Shown: piece by piece, positions 44,710 to 57,410 of the stretch
Layout of the letters: each line of letters begins with the position of its first letter
Position numbering within the stretch: position 1 is the stretch's first letter
Source: Doris montereyensis
Lineage: Eukaryota; Mollusca; Gastropoda; Nudibranchia; Dorididae
Direction: 5' to 3'
Length of the DNA: 64,000 nucleotides
Assembly (NCBI GenBank): GCA_037039925.1
Contig: JAXRKP010000817.1
Coordinates: 30,001-94,000, forward strand
The notes under the pieces: generated by a model
What the model was told of the DNA's origin: nothing
Database searches by the model: none
What the model saw: only the letters and a program-made list of their open reading frames with translations
Position numbers and translations under genes: made by a program

Positions 44710-47700
44710 GTAAGTGAACATATATTTATTTTTAAGATATGTTATCTTGCCGATACACCTCATCGACTTGGAAAGAAAGGCACAAGGGCTCGGTTCTGAG
44801 CTTCTCGGCTTACTTCTGTTCCACTGACTAGAATCTAGGTCTAGCTACAGTTTACACTTTTACAGTTTTTGAGTTCTATCTCTCTCCTTTTTTACTCATT
44901 ACTCTCTATTCTTCTTCACTGTCAGCTTCAGGATGCCAAGGATGTATGCTTATAGTACAAAGTGTTACTGTAGACAGCAAACACTTCACTTTTTGCTAGA
45001 CATCAACATGGCAGGGCAGCAGTATATCTTCACTCATCTATTACTCTTGTGGTGCTAAAATGCAATTAATTACTCTTGCCACCAATTACCAGACTCCGCT
45101 AGACTTTGTACTGGGGTTATCAATAGACAAGATTTGTAACATAAATTTATTGTCATTGTCCACTGAGATTGATGGGTCCATGCAAATAGGTCATCTCAAG
45201 AGAATGGCTGTCATTATTCGGACCCATGTCCCAATAGTGTGGGTGTTTATTCGGACCCGCGTGTCCCATTAGTGTGGGTTTTATTCGGATCCGGGTTTTT
45301 ATTGGGATACACAGATCTAGAATCTATGTCTAAAAATATATTTTTAGAGAATTGAAATTGAAGACACGTAATTTCAGTTTCAATCGTAGCAAAGCAAGGC
45401 CATCTTGACGGCCTTGAGCGAAGTCGACTTCTATTTTTAGCAGTCATATTTCGTTCCGGAAAAAAAAGTAAACGGAAACCTTTCATACCTTCCGGTGAAC
45501 TCATTTTTGGGAGCACGGGTCGCGATTTTATTACCCATTTTAAGTATTTTTTAATAGGTAAATAATAACGTAGATCTACGTTATTAATGTTAGGGAGTAG
45601 GCTACCGGGAAAGTTATTGGATTTTGGGACATGGGTGGTACCGGCACTTAAACAATAGATCTAATAATATTGTTCTGGGCATGCACGGTTTAGGTTAGGT
45701 TATATTATGACGTCATTTTACATAAATAGCCCGTGTCCTAATAGGCCCAGCGTGTCCGAATAGTGTGGGTGTTTATTGGGACATCTTTTTGGATTAATTT
45801 ACTTCAGTCTTTGTTGCTGTCATAGGTTACATTCCGATTCTTCGCAACATTAGAATCTAAAGACAGATCTTCAGAATTTTTGGCACATCGGAGCATCTCT
45901 GTGTTTTTGTGTCTCATCTTATTCACACATAAGCTAACAATGCCATTCACGCGTACAGCCGTCTGCTAAAAATAGGTCACCGTGTACGACGCTAAAGAGA
46001 CAGACTTTTCTAGCCCCGTGTTATCGCAGTGTGCTCTCTATGACACGCTCGTACGCCTACGATTTTCACCCTACACAAATGGAATTTGGCAGCCAATCAG
46101 AAAAGAATCACTCTAACTGTATGCAGATGACTGAGTTTCTACGATATGGCAGGTTTCACAAAATGGTCCATCCCCATTTCCCTCTTTTAGGACTGTGAGG
46201 CGAGTAAATTAGCTTTTAAAAGTCATGTTTTTCAGTCAAGGGGCATAACTGTAAAAATTCTAGGTCCAACGCCATTATTTTATTTTGGGATTAAAACTTG
46301 ATCTTAGATTTGTTATTTTGTCCGGAATCCTTGTTGAGGTTTAGATAAAATATCATGTCATTGGAATGATTGACTGGAGGAGAAGGTGAAGGGCTACATA
46401 CTAAAATTTAAAATGTTGCCAGCTTGAAGAAAAAAATTGACTTGAAATACTTTATAGGCAGGTTTCACAAAAATGGGACCCAATGATAACTTGAACTCTT
46501 CAATTAATCTTTCTCAAAGTGTAATTGATGAATCCTCTAAACATTAGGTCCATGTATAGCTTTGACATCGCAGATATAAAAAACATAGTATTGTGAAATT
46601 TGCTTTCAATTTGTGTGTTTTGTGAATATTTTTTGGATGCGAACGTCAGCAATTGAGACTGACGGCATTTCCCTCTTTTTAATAAGTCCTTTTTCACCTT
46701 AAGGTAGGTGAGGTCAGCGACCTTTTATTCTGTTTTCTTTAATTCCATGTGAAAAGAATTGTTTTAAAAAAATTTAGCGAGTTCTAATTTTTTTAATCTT
46801 TTGTAGTGATCACGTGAGGCAGGTTTCAGATTTTCGTTATGTAACAACTGCGGTCTACAAACGAACACACAGGAAAAGGTGGAAAAAAACAGTTGAAAAA
46901 TACGTAGAAGTGCCGTTTTATGATCTGGAGTGAAAGAATATATCCTGTAAAGACAGGAAAAAAATCATAGGTAACTGTAAATGAGAGTGAGAATACCATG
47001 ACACCACGGTCGGTCTGCAAAACCTTATGGTCAGACAAAAAATTTTTTTCGATCTGAGATCTAATAACGGTAATATTGCATCGAGCCATTTTCTCGTAGT
47101 TCATCTCGTGTAAGCCTATTGAGAAATCATGAAATTTTTGTTTTTAAATTGTCCAGTTGGCTTTACGGAATATTTTGTTTTTGGATGACTCTTACGGCCA
47201 TGCGCTATGTCCGCACAAAATGTAGACGATGATCGGCTATCAGAAAGGAGACTGATCAGGTTAGATTCGGTTGCATTAGCAAAACCTGCTCTGGCTTATC
47301 GTGAGTGAAACTTATGTAAAGAAACAATCAATAGGCTTTCATGATTTATTACTTTCTAATAAATAGAGACAAGATAATTGGCAATACGGGAGGTTTAGAA
47401 GTCCATTACAACGCTAGTGACTCTACGTCTCCACTATGCACAGTCTTCTTCACATAACAATACAATATTACTAAAAACGCATTTAAACGAAAGGGAGAGA
47501 AAATAATACTAATAGCACAGGTTCAAGTAGAGTTCAAGATTTGTCAACCACTGCTCCCACCCCGTCCGTATTCCGCGAAGCAATTATCGATCGATATAGA
47601 CACAAGTTTGTGCTAGTCTAGTGAGGCGCTCTATGTGACTCGATAGTCGGAGACGGGGGGGCACATACGGGGGGAAAAGAACCATTGTCGTCAAAAGCGC

Positions 47701-47734
47701 TTTTTTTTTGGGGTGAGTTTTGTTGCTGGTGCAT

Positions 47735-47822
<88 letters not shown>

Positions 47823-50800
47823 ACCTCTCTCTTTTTCTCTCCCTCCCTCTCTCTGTCTATTGGCAAATATCGGCCTATACGTATCGCATCCTCACTCGTT
47901 ATATAAGTCGTGAAGTTTACCGTACCGGTTTCAGCAGAATGGTACACACGATAAACCCATAACACGTAATAAAGATAGTATAAAGGCGTACAATCACAGA
48001 ATTTTACAAAAAACGGGACAAAAAAGCATCGGTTTTCATCCATCCACACAATCCGGAACGCACGAGTCATCTGATCAATGGTAAGGCACGGCCGTGGACA
48101 CCACACCCAAGGTGTCGGAAAACACAAACACAGACTTCACATCTTATTGAGAACTAGGGAAAAGTCAGGGAACTCTCCCAACCAGATGCCCAAGCGTTAC
48201 GTCACTAAATAAACGCCAGAGAAACCTTGGTCGACGGACGCCTGCAGTTCGCGTAACATTCGTCACTGGCATTAGACCTAGAATTTTTACAGTTATGCCC
48301 CTTGACTGAAAAACATGACTTTTAAATGCTAATTTACTCGCCTCTCAGTCCTTTGCTATCTCTTAAAGTCATATATCTGGAATTTTCATGTTCTAAGCTT
48401 TAACATGGTATATAACACTTGTAAGAAATATAACATGTACATTTTGACAAAAAAGAGGAAATGGGGATGGACCATTTTGTGAAACCTGCCATAAGTAAAG
48501 TTCCTTCAAGGCCCTTTAGGCCTATAAAGCTTAAGTTTATCTCGGTTTCTATAGCGTGAAGCGGAACAAGTGGCAATAATCACCTCCTGGCCAGGACGCT
48601 AGTTTGACGCAGGATTTTTACTCCCAAGCTAGTGCTTGTACCCATTTGCACCTGGGTGGAGTGGGAAAATGCGTGTTAAATGTCTTTCCCAAGGAACTCA
48701 AGGTCAGACCTGGCTTTGCTAGGATTCGAACTCAGGACCTCATGATCCTCAGTCCGGCAGCCTAACCGCTCGGCCACCAATGCCATATATATATATATAT
48801 ATATATTATACATGTATTCTTTGCAGGCAAAATTTGTGAGTGTTGTACTTAATATAAAAAGTTGTCATATATGTTAAGAAATCGTAGTCTAGGGATTTAT
48901 ACTGTCAGCAGACAAGAGGTTATCCAGAACAATATATTTTTATGCATTTTTGTCTCACAGTGCTAAAGATACACAATCAGTCAGTGTTTTGAAGTTGTCA
49001 GGTCTATATTTTAAAAGGAAATTATTGAAATAAATGTTGTTTAATTTTAATTATTGTTTTAGCAAATGTCATGGCAATGGCCAATGTAAAAAATTGAACT
49101 TGCTCTATTTTTACCTTTACGATTATCATCATTGACTTTGATTATGTGATAAAAAATAGACACAATAGACTCAATTTTGTGCAGGAAATTGTAAAGTAAT
49201 TGTATGATCAATGTTTTATATTCTTGTATCACAATATTATAGGGTCCACGTCCAAGCTATGCTCATCCAGGGCAAAATATGCCCGGTGGGAGAATGGGCA
49301 TGCCAGGACCAGGAATGCCTCCCCATCCACCATATTCAGGTGAGTTTTTATATTGCATTTATACTTAAAAGTTCTCATTGATGTTATACCTATCATGTTC
49401 TAGAGAAAAATGGCATTAACATGCTATTTTCTTTTTCTTTTTGTCACTTTATATATATTTGTATGTGTAAAAAGAAATTTATCTATTGTTTCATTTGCAC
49501 ATTTATTTCTCTAGCGCTTAACAAATATTGATCCTCTTTTTGCCTTTTACAAATGATTACTCTTTGCTGTCTCATTGGGACAGGAAACTTCTCTTCAGTA
49601 GTAACAAACTTATTTAACCCATGGAGTTGCCAGAGTCACTTTCAATTAGAAAACTGGGAATTTTATCCACATATTTTGAATAAGATATTCAATTTTTACA
49701 GTAACTATCAAAACTGTTTCGTAATGGTTGAAAAGAATTCATTTTATGTTTTTTTTATGAACACGCTGTAAAGGCTATTTTTATTTTATAGTTTTTCAAT
49801 CTTTTTAAAAAATATTTTTTACGTAACGCGTAATCATGTAAACTCGGCAGATTTTTGGGGTTGGTTTTATTTCGAACCTTACTTTTTGTCGGAGCTCAAG
49901 ATATTGAGATAATAGACTTTCACTTTCAAATTTTCAGTCTGAAATCACTTGCCAGACCTTTACATGACTCATAGGACAAGGCAAACAATTGTATGTTTGC
50001 CAGCTCTCTTTTTGTTTTCCTTTTCCTATTCTTGCTTGCTTGAGGCTTACTACTTTATAAATAGGTATTCTCACTTATTTGTTCTTCTTCATAATCATAA
50101 TAACATAAACTGATTTTATTTTAACTCAATTTTTTAGTACTGCTGTCAGTGTCAGCGCATTTGATTTTTAAAATTTTAACTATGGCTTAATTTATCAATT
50201 TTTTCTTTTAAGATAATATATATATTTATTTATTTTTAAGTCTGAACTTCTCATGACATGATATCAACTATTTAAGTCATGATTGGATTCTCTTAAGTCC
50301 ACATCAACTAGCTTTGTCCCATTTTATGTTGACTGTCCTGAACTTTATGGAAATGAAGATCAACAGACGTCTTGAACAAACATTAAAGTCTTTGTAATAC
50401 ATTGGTATTGATGTAGTATTTTTGTTATCAAGAAACAAAAAGAAGCATGTCTTGAATGCATGTGTTAAGCAGGAGATGATGAGCTCTCTTACTCTTGTAT
50501 CATGTGTCTCAATATATCAAAAACATTTCATTATCTCTCGTAAATTAATTTTAGGTAGGCAGTTATCTTTTTTTTTTTACGAAAATGCGACCCAACCTCT
50601 TTCTCAACCGATTAGACTAAAACTGGCTGTGGATGTTACAGATGGCTTAGAGGTGTACTTTTTGACCTTTAGGGCGATGTGATATTTTTCTGATGATGAC
50701 GATTTAATTTATATATTTTAGCATCGTTTTCTGACAATCTTAGATTTTGCTTTTAAAATCTCATGTTCTCATAAACCAAAAGTGTTTCAATAGACTCTCC

Positions 50801-51455
50801 ATATATATAAGCTGAATGGCATTGTTAATGTCATCAGCTTAATGTTATTGATTTGCATTTATATATCTAACATGTAGTGCACTGTAGTCTAGGAAAGAAA
50901 TGTGAGAAAATCGTAAATTATCCTCCAAGTCTTTTTTTCTGACGTTATGTATCTTAAAAAAGAAAATATGTACCATGTTTGGACAATGGTAACTATCCTT
51001 CAAGTTGTTTTTCTGGCAATATGTATCTTTATTGGGACCCTTTGGTACATTAAAAAAGAAAATATGTATGCATCTACCATGTTTGGATAATGGTAACTAT
51101 CCTCTAAGGTGTTGGGTTTTTCTGGCAATAATATTATATAACTTGTAGCCTTTTTGTAAAAAAAAACAAAGAAAATACGTCTACATCTACCATATAGTGA
51201 CTTTGTCGATGGACTTTCATGTCACTGACAACTAAACACTTTTTCTACTGATGTTTATCGACTCTGTCTTGCTTTTTAGATTGTGTTGTTCTTTTTGTTG
51301 GGGTTTTTTTGTTGTGAGTGGGGTGGTTATTTTCCATACTCCTTTTTATTATCAATTGTCATAAATTTATAAAGAAGCTATGAAGAAAATACATTTCATC
51401 CTCTTCTGATCAGCTTCACCAAATCCTCAAACTCCTTCGATGAAATCACAAGCAA
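44635..51455 (+). CDS. 5' end of a SMARCD/BAF60-like gene (3 coding exons visible)
   Basis: Three exons with GT-AG borders and consistent phases encode 71 residues rich in Pro, Gly, Met and Gln, then the gene leaves my view. The run YAHPGQNMPGGRMGMPGPG followed by MPPHPPY lines up with the N-terminal low-complexity part of vertebrate SMARCD1 (PG-x-LPG-SRM ... GP-x-MGPP) as I remember it. SMARCD proteins are accessory subunits of SWI/SNF (BAF) chromatin remodellers, carrying a SWIB domain further on. That diagnostic domain is not in the window, so the assignment rests on low-complexity sequence and on linkage to CDK5 (human CDK5 and SMARCD3 are both at 7q36). Other Pro/Gly-rich nuclear proteins remain possible. 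Confidence 0.5.
45207..45790. repeat. Repeats of a GTCC...GGAC imperfect palindrome
   Basis: The 29-bp word GTCCxAATAGTGTGGGT(GT)TTATTxGGAC occurs at 45228-45256, 45263-45291 (mutated) and 45754-45782. Its ends GTCCxAATA and TATTxGGAC are inverted repeats of each other. The copies may mark the two ends of an element of about 580 bp in the SMARCD-like intron 1. Confidence 0.65.
46147..48491. mobile_element. TA-flanked DNA transposon with long terminal inverted repeats
   Basis: Both ends are TGGCAGGTTTCACAAAATGG followed by TCCATCCCCATTTCC, flanked by TA on each side (46145-46146 and 48492-48493), as for Tc1/mariner-type elements. The right repeat extends about 224 bp. The left one matches it but lacks about 95 bp between CTCTTTT and AGGACTG. 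No transposase ORF is visible. A (CT)n tract at 47738-47815 and further diverged end-like words (46455, 46816) lie inside. It sits in intron 1 of the SMARCD-like gene. Confidence 0.75.
48505..48785 (-). repeat. SINE family 2, near full-length
   Basis: On the minus strand: TTGGTGGCCGAGCGGTTAGG (A box), GAGGTCCTGAGTTCGAATCC (B box), CTTGGGAAAGACATTTAACAC, CACCCAGGTGCAAATGGG and GAGGTGATTATTGCC. The head resembles a Leu/Ser-type tRNA. Confidence 0.88.
49243..49339 (+). CDS. SMARCD-like exon 2
   Basis: Acceptor attatag|GGTCCACG and donor TATTCAG|gtgagt. 32 codons plus one base: GPRPSYAHPGQNMPGGRMGM and PGPGMPPHPPYS. Phase 0 in, phase 1 out. Confidence 0.75.
49340..50900 (+). other. Intron 2 of the SMARCD-like gene, mostly unique sequence
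   Basis: AT-rich and free of the repeats common elsewhere. No additional exon with supporting similarity was seen. Confidence 0.45.
50913..51200. repeat. Imperfect tandem repeat, 3 units of about 100 bp
   Basis: Units share GTATCTTAAAAAAGAAAATATG, CCATGTTTGGA(C/T)AATGG and TAACTATCCT. They end about 210 bp before exon 3. Confidence 0.7.
51414..51455 (+). CDS. SMARCD-like exon 3
   Basis: Acceptor tgatcag|CTTCACC and donor AGCAA|gtaagt. Completes a GCT (Ala) codon and adds SPNPQTPSMKSQA plus one base. The next exon is not recognised downstream. Confidence 0.65.
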
Positions 51456-52223
51456 GTAAGTTTTATGTGTTTGCATTTGCATAGCTTGATGTGGTGCAGA
51501 CACTCTAGATTTAGCCATCATTTGATTGCCTTGTTTGTTCCTCATCTTCATTGAGTTTTGTCTTTTCATCAATTTTATTTTTTATAAGTGCTACTGTGAT
51601 CGATTTTATATATGTGAGTAATGTTTCAGTCTCACTTCCCATGTGTTTTGATATGTACGTATGATGATGAATGGAATATGTCACATTATTTCTTCATTAT
51701 AGTTTACATTTTGATTGAATGGTTTTTGTTAAAGATATAAATTCGTTTCTTTCTCCATTCCTGAATACACTAGTGCTTTGTTGAGAAAGATTTCTCTGAT
51801 ACCATAAAGTGCATACATTTTTATGATCATTGAAATCTTAAGTACTTAATTGACTCATGATGTTGATGAATCAATGTTGAGGTTTACCACCTAAAGGAAT
51901 TATTTAGGCACATTGTATTCAACAAAGTGATTGAAGGAATGGACATAGCATGTCTCATTATCACAGTTTGCATGGTGAAATGAGGCATAAATGTCAACAA
52001 AAATTAACGTAATGCTTATTTATTGATATTGAATGGATAAACAAATTTATGGGTCTATAAAACATCGTGCAAGAGAAATTCAAGCACATGGTGACTTTTA
52101 CAGGCTAGAGGAAGCTTACTCCATTTTTCATAATGTCCTTGGGAAGGTCTAGGGGGAAGTCTAAAACAGTTCGTCTCTCTCGGGTAGTGTTGGATGGGGT
52201 GGGTGGGTGGGTTTTTTAAAGCC

Positions 52224-52410
52224 AGTTCAGCTTATTTGTCCACATATAGTTTGCATAGTTCAATAAAGTTTATTTGTTGCTTCAGTTCAGTTTATTTGTC
52301 CACATGGCATAGTTCAATAAACCTCAGTTCAGTTTATTTGTCCACATGGCATAGTTCATTAAACCTCAGTTCAGTTTATTTGTCCACATGGCACAGTCCA
52401 ATAAACCAAG
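52224..52410. repeat. Tandem repeat of about 45 bp, 4-5 units
   Basis: Unit: CAGTTCAGTTTATTTGTCCA, CATGGCATAGTTCAATAAACC. The first unit is longer and diverged. Confidence 0.85.
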
Positions 52411-53047
52411 TTCAAGTCTTAGCACGATTTCTACATATAAATCGTTAATTAAGGTTCAGGTTAGTATGCATATTATTTTGTGCTTACTCCATAGTACAGT
52501 TTTATTTGTCCACAGTTTACTTCCCTTAGTTTCTCAACTGCTTATTTTTGTTAAACTGCATATTGTCTCTAAGGAATACGAGAATGGATCAACAGAAAGA
52601 ATGTTTAACACATAATGGATTTGATTAAGGAAATAATCGATCTGATAGATTATAATTATTATGTGCAATTTTTGACAATTTGATATATAGCTCTTGTAAA
52701 AAAATATATAGATATAGCACCTGTACTTATGAAAGCTTGGTATTTTTCTTGGGGGGGGATGGGGTGGGGTGGTTTTAATGTGGAGTCAACGATATATTGT
52801 TCTTTCCTACATTCACTATGAAGGTGCGCTTTACGACAAAAAAGTTTGCAGACTGTTATTTTGGGGAGCTTTTTAAGAAGAAATTTTCCTTCCCCATGTT
52901 ATCGCTTTCTGGCTTTTTTCTTGCTTAAAAAAACCCAAACCCACATACATTTGAATAAATTTGAAATGTGAGGCGGGGGATTTAAGGCGCCAGACTTTTG
53001 TTATTTACCATAAAGCAGACAAACCAAACCCGTTCTCTGAGTTGTGT

Positions 53048-53640
53048 GGACAATTAGAACTAGAACGCAGTCGGTAAGAATAATGCGTTTGGCGTTGAGC
53101 CTACATTCACTTGAAACTACCACGAAAATGTATTGTGTATGTTCCAGGACGATGATTGATTATGCTCTGTTGATGAAAATAAGCCTAAGCTCCTTTCCGA
53201 TTGGGGGACTCGGTAGTCCAGAGGCAAGGTGTCGGCCTCTCAACCAAAAGGTCGTGGGTGCAAGCCCCCCAACGGTTGAACATTCTTCTCGAGTTATGTC
53301 GAAGAAACCGCGCCGCCGCCTGCCCCCCCCCGGTTCAGGTAGGTAGATCGACACATAGTCCCATCGGAGACGACGATAAGAAAGAGGTCCTGTGTTCAGA
53401 TCACAACATTCTGTGCACGTTAGAGATCCCTTGGCTGTTTATAAGACACTCCGGGCAAAATAAAAAATTCTACCCAAAAAAACCCACGAGAACTAGACCG
53501 CAGTCGACAAGAACGATATGTTAATGTTACGCTTACATTTGAAACTAACGCGAAATTGTACCATGATTGTATGTTTCCAGGCGATGATTGATTTTGCTCT
53601 GCTGATGTTATTGGTAGCCCTAAGCTCCTTTCCCATTTCC
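53048..53640. repeat. 150-bp direct duplication flanking a SINE family 1 copy
   Basis: 53048-53200 and 53488-53640 are diverged copies of one sequence (AGAACTAGA(A/C)CGCAGTCG, TGTTTCCAGG-type block, GATGATTGATT(A/T)TGCTCTG, CTAAGCTCCTTTCC). Between them, 53204-53486 is a plus-strand SINE 1 with head GGGGGACTCGGTAGTCCAG, whose tail lacks the (ATCAA)n repeats. Confidence 0.8.
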
Positions 53641-53904
53641 AGATTCTTGAACTAGAATTCACAACATAACCTTGTTAATAGTAGCACTATGGATAGGAAA
53701 ATCTCTTTGATGCGGGCAGTGGTCAAGTGTTTCGATTTGAGAATAGAACTAGAGATCCATTTTTTTTTCCGGGTTTGTGGAGGCCAGAGAGATTGCAACT
53801 CTACGATCGAGGCCTACCCAGTGGAAATGCGGACGACGTAGGTATAGTAAAAGCTACTATTCATCTACCGAATGGCACTTGGAATGTTCTTACGCATGTA
53901 GTAA

Positions 53905-54055
53905 AGAAGTAAACTTCTTTCAAGGCCGTTACGGCCCATAGAGCCGGAGCGTATCCCGGTTTCAATGGCGTGAATCAGAACCTGTCACAATAATCACATC
54001 CTTGCCAGGATGCTAGTCTGAGTTAGATTTTTACTCCCAAGCTAGTGCTCCTTTC
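53905..54055 (-). repeat. SINE family 2, 3' part
   Basis: Minus-strand body: TTGGGAGTAAAAATC, TAGCATCCTGGCAAGGATGTG, CTATGGGCCGTAACGGCC. The tRNA-like head is absent. Confidence 0.75.
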
Positions 54056-54424
54056 TTTTGAAGTCTTTTGTTCTCGGCATTATCGGTATCGTTGTTCGTT
54101 TCTGTCGTTATTGTTACCGGTACTGTTGTTGTTTGGATTGGGTTCTGTTTTGAGGGAATGGGGGTTGTTGTTTTCTTGTTTTCTGCATATTATTATGTAT
54201 GCTGTTTTTATGAACGCAAAATTGGCAATAACGTAACTTGCTGTATGAATTTCACAGTAAGGTTTCAAGGCAAAAAAATACCAATGGCCGCCCAGCTTTG
54301 TTCTCTACAGCATCGGGTTCTTTCTACCCCAATGCTCATTCCTCGTTAAACCCTTTCTTGCCGCCAATAGCGCCGAGACGCATTATACTCTTCAACCATC
54401 ATTTCCTAGCCAATATCCTTTCTC

Positions 54425-54537
<113 letters not shown>

Positions 54538-54952
54538 GTTGTCGCCCAAGCCTTAGCCCCTCTTATCCCTTTGTCACATCTTCCTTCTTCACACCTTCGA
54601 TCGATCGATTAGGCCCGGGGTTTTATGAGTCGATGAGAGGAGCGCGTTCAGACTTTGATGATTGCAAAGGTCAGCTAGTGAGCCTCCCTGTCTTCCGCTC
54701 CCTCCGTTCGTCATGTCCTCTACCCCTTCCACTTTCACCCTCCGTTTTCATCGTACTTGTCCTTGTCTTCTCGTCTCGTCCGTTTGCCATTCCCGCTTGC
54801 GGTCAATGTATTGTAGGAGGGACGTTTAGAATGGACAGTTAGGGTCGTGATGAGCTGTCGACCAGCCCGGGCTACGCCCTGACAGTATCGGACATGGTCG
54901 GGTTGTGAGATTGGAAGACAATTCCATCATGTTTGTTGTTGTCTCCTTATAA

Positions 54953-55278
54953 TGGGGGACTCAGTAGTCCAGAGGCAAGGTGTCGGCCTCTCAACCAAAA
55001 GGTAGTGGATTCGAGCCCCGTCGATGGTTGAACATTTTCCCCGAGAATTTTCGAGCAAAATCCCCGCCCCCGCCCCGGTCCAGGTGGACGGATCGACACC
55101 TATTCCAATCGGAGACGTACGATAAGAAGGAGGTCCCGTGTGCAGATAACAACACTTTGTACACGTTAAAGATCCATTGGCTGTTCACAGGGCAGTCCGG
55201 GCAAGATTAAAAATCCTACCAAAACTTCCGATATCACCTTAGTTGTGGATGTGGGTAAATCATATCAAATCAGATCGA
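54953..55278 (+). repeat. SINE family 1, full-length copy
   Basis: GGGGGACTCAGTAGTCCAGAGG at the head, B box GGATTCGAGCCCC, body with GCAGATAACAACACT and GGCTGTTCACAGGGC, and end GATGTGGGTAAATC with a short (ATCA)-type tail. Confidence 0.92.
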
Positions 55279-55354
55279 AAGTCTCTTATGAAGCAAATAA
55301 GGAGCGACGGCCTCAACTCTGCACATTGTGTTGGTGTGTGGTACTGGTAGATAT

Positions 55355-55443
55355 GAATTCTTTCCTTCTACTCTTTCAAATGTTTTCCATCTTGCTGTGT
55401 CCTCCTAATTCACCCAGAGATCACAGCACATGGTGGACAGGAT
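55355..55443 (-). repeat. R3 repeat, minus strand
   Basis: Reverse copy of the R3 core: CTGTCCACCATGTGCTGTGATC, GAGGACACAGCAAGATGGAA. Confidence 0.65.
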
Positions 55444-56054
55444 GAATTCTAATGAAATAAAAAAAAAGTTTTAAAAAATGTCTCTTTAATTTGCTATGAT
55501 ATCGCCCCATGTGGTGTACGAGTGAAATTGCAATGAAACAAACAAACGAAATGTACAACATAGTAGTGAGCTTCGTTCTTGAAAAAAAAACCAAGAAAAA
55601 AGATGTGTGGATTTTCCAGTACCGAAATGGTTATGGTAGGCAAGGATTAATGAACGCACCTATACTTCCAGTCAATGACAGTAGTTGATCCATAATAGCC
55701 CCTTCGTGACGTTAATAATTCCCATGATTGTAATTATTAATGATGCCAAAGTGTCTGGACTGACTTTTGCCTTCGTATTTGTAAGGGAATTCTAAGACAC
55801 AATGAACGTAATTATTGTTAGACCATGCAACGCGGGTAATAAATGTAGTTTATCGGACAGAGGAGACAGGCTAGGTCAAATGAAAGGGTGGGGTGGGGCG
55901 GCGTCTCCGTCCTTGTGAAATTTGGAAGTAAGGATGAGTGTACAGTTGTCCATGTCGCTGTGGGTGGGGTGTGTGTTTGGTGAGGTCCCTGTCACTGTCA
56001 CTTGGAGGTGACGTGATCCTGTCCTTTTTTAAAAAAATGGCGGGCATGTCCTCG

Positions 56055-57410
56055 TAAAGTATGAAATGGAAATCGTAGTGGCATGTCCTCGTAGTGTGTG
56101 TGAGTATGAGAGACGGTGTGGCGAAACCGTAGTGTTGTGTGTATGAGTATGAGAGACGTCGCGAAATCGTAGTGTTGTGTGTATGAGTATGAGAGACGTT
56201 GTGGCGAAATCGTAGTGTTGTGTGTTTGAGTATGAGAGACGTTGTGGCGAAATCGTAGTGTTGTGTGTATGAGTATGAGAGACGTTGTGGCGAAATCGTA
56301 GTGTTGTGTGTATGAGTATGGCGACGTTGTGAGAAACGTTGTCGCGAAATCGTAGTGTTGTGTGTATGAGTGAGAGACGTTGTGGCGAAATGGCGTAGTG
56401 TTGTGTGTTTGAGTATGAGAGACGTTGTGGCGAAATCGTAGTGTTGTTGTATGTTGTATGAGTATGAGAGACGTTGTGGCGAAATGGTAGTGTTGTGTGT
56501 TTGAGTATGACGTTGTGGCGAAATCGTAGTGTTGTGTGTATGAGTATGAGAGACGTTGTGGCGAAATGGTAGTGTTGTGTGTATGAGTATAAGAGACGTT
56601 GTTGAAATCGTAGTGTTGTGTGTATGAGAGACGTTGTGGCGAAACCGTATGTATGAGTATGATAAACGTTGTGGCGAAATCGTAGTGTTGTGTGTTTGAG
56701 TATGAGAGACGTTGTGGCGAAATCGTAGTGTTGTGTGTATGAGTATGAGAGACGTTGTTGAAATCGTAGTATGAGAGACGTTGTGGTGAAACCATAATGA
56801 TGAGTATAAGAGACGTTGTGGTGAAATCGTAGTGTTGTGTGTATGAGTATAAGAGACGTTGTGGTTAAAAACCGTAATAAGAGACGTTGTGGTGAAACCG
56901 TAATGATGTGAGTACGAGTATGAGACGTTGTGGTGAAACCGTAGCGATGCTATAAGGACGTGGTTAAACGTTGTGGTATGAGTATAAGAAACCGTTAATG
57001 ATGTGAGTATGAGTATAAGAGACGTTGTGGTGAAACCGTAATGATGTGAGTATGAGTATAAGAGATGTTGTAGTGAAACCGTAATGATGTGAGTATGAGT
57101 ATAAGAGACGTTGTAGTGAAACCGTAGTGATATGAGTATAAGAGACATGGTGAAACTGTAATGATGTGAGTATGAGTATAAGAGACGTCGTCAAATCGTA
57201 GTGATGTGAATATGAGAGACGTTGTGGTGAAATCGTAGTGATGTGAATATGAGACGTTGTGGTAAAATCGTAGTGATGTGAGTATGAGAGACGTGGTGAA
57301 ATCGTAGTGATGTGAATATGAGAGACGTTGAGGTGAAATCGTAGTGATGTGAATCTGAGAGACGTTGTGGTGAAATCGTAGTGCTGTGAGTATGAGTATA
57401 AGAGACGTCA
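56055..57410. repeat. About 40-43 bp minisatellite, roughly 30 units
   Basis: Left two-thirds: GAGACGTTGTGGCGAAATC, GTAGTGTTGTGTGTATGAGTAT. Right third: GAGACGTTGTGGTGAAACC, GTAATGATGTGAGTATGAGTATAA. Several units are shortened. Long minus-strand open frames (for example 55871-57148) are due to the repeat. Confidence 0.93.

Noticed and set aside
55871..57148. Minus-strand ORF of 425 codons
   Set aside because: It lies over the 43-bp minisatellite and reads as a His/Thr/Ser-rich repeat without domain similarity.
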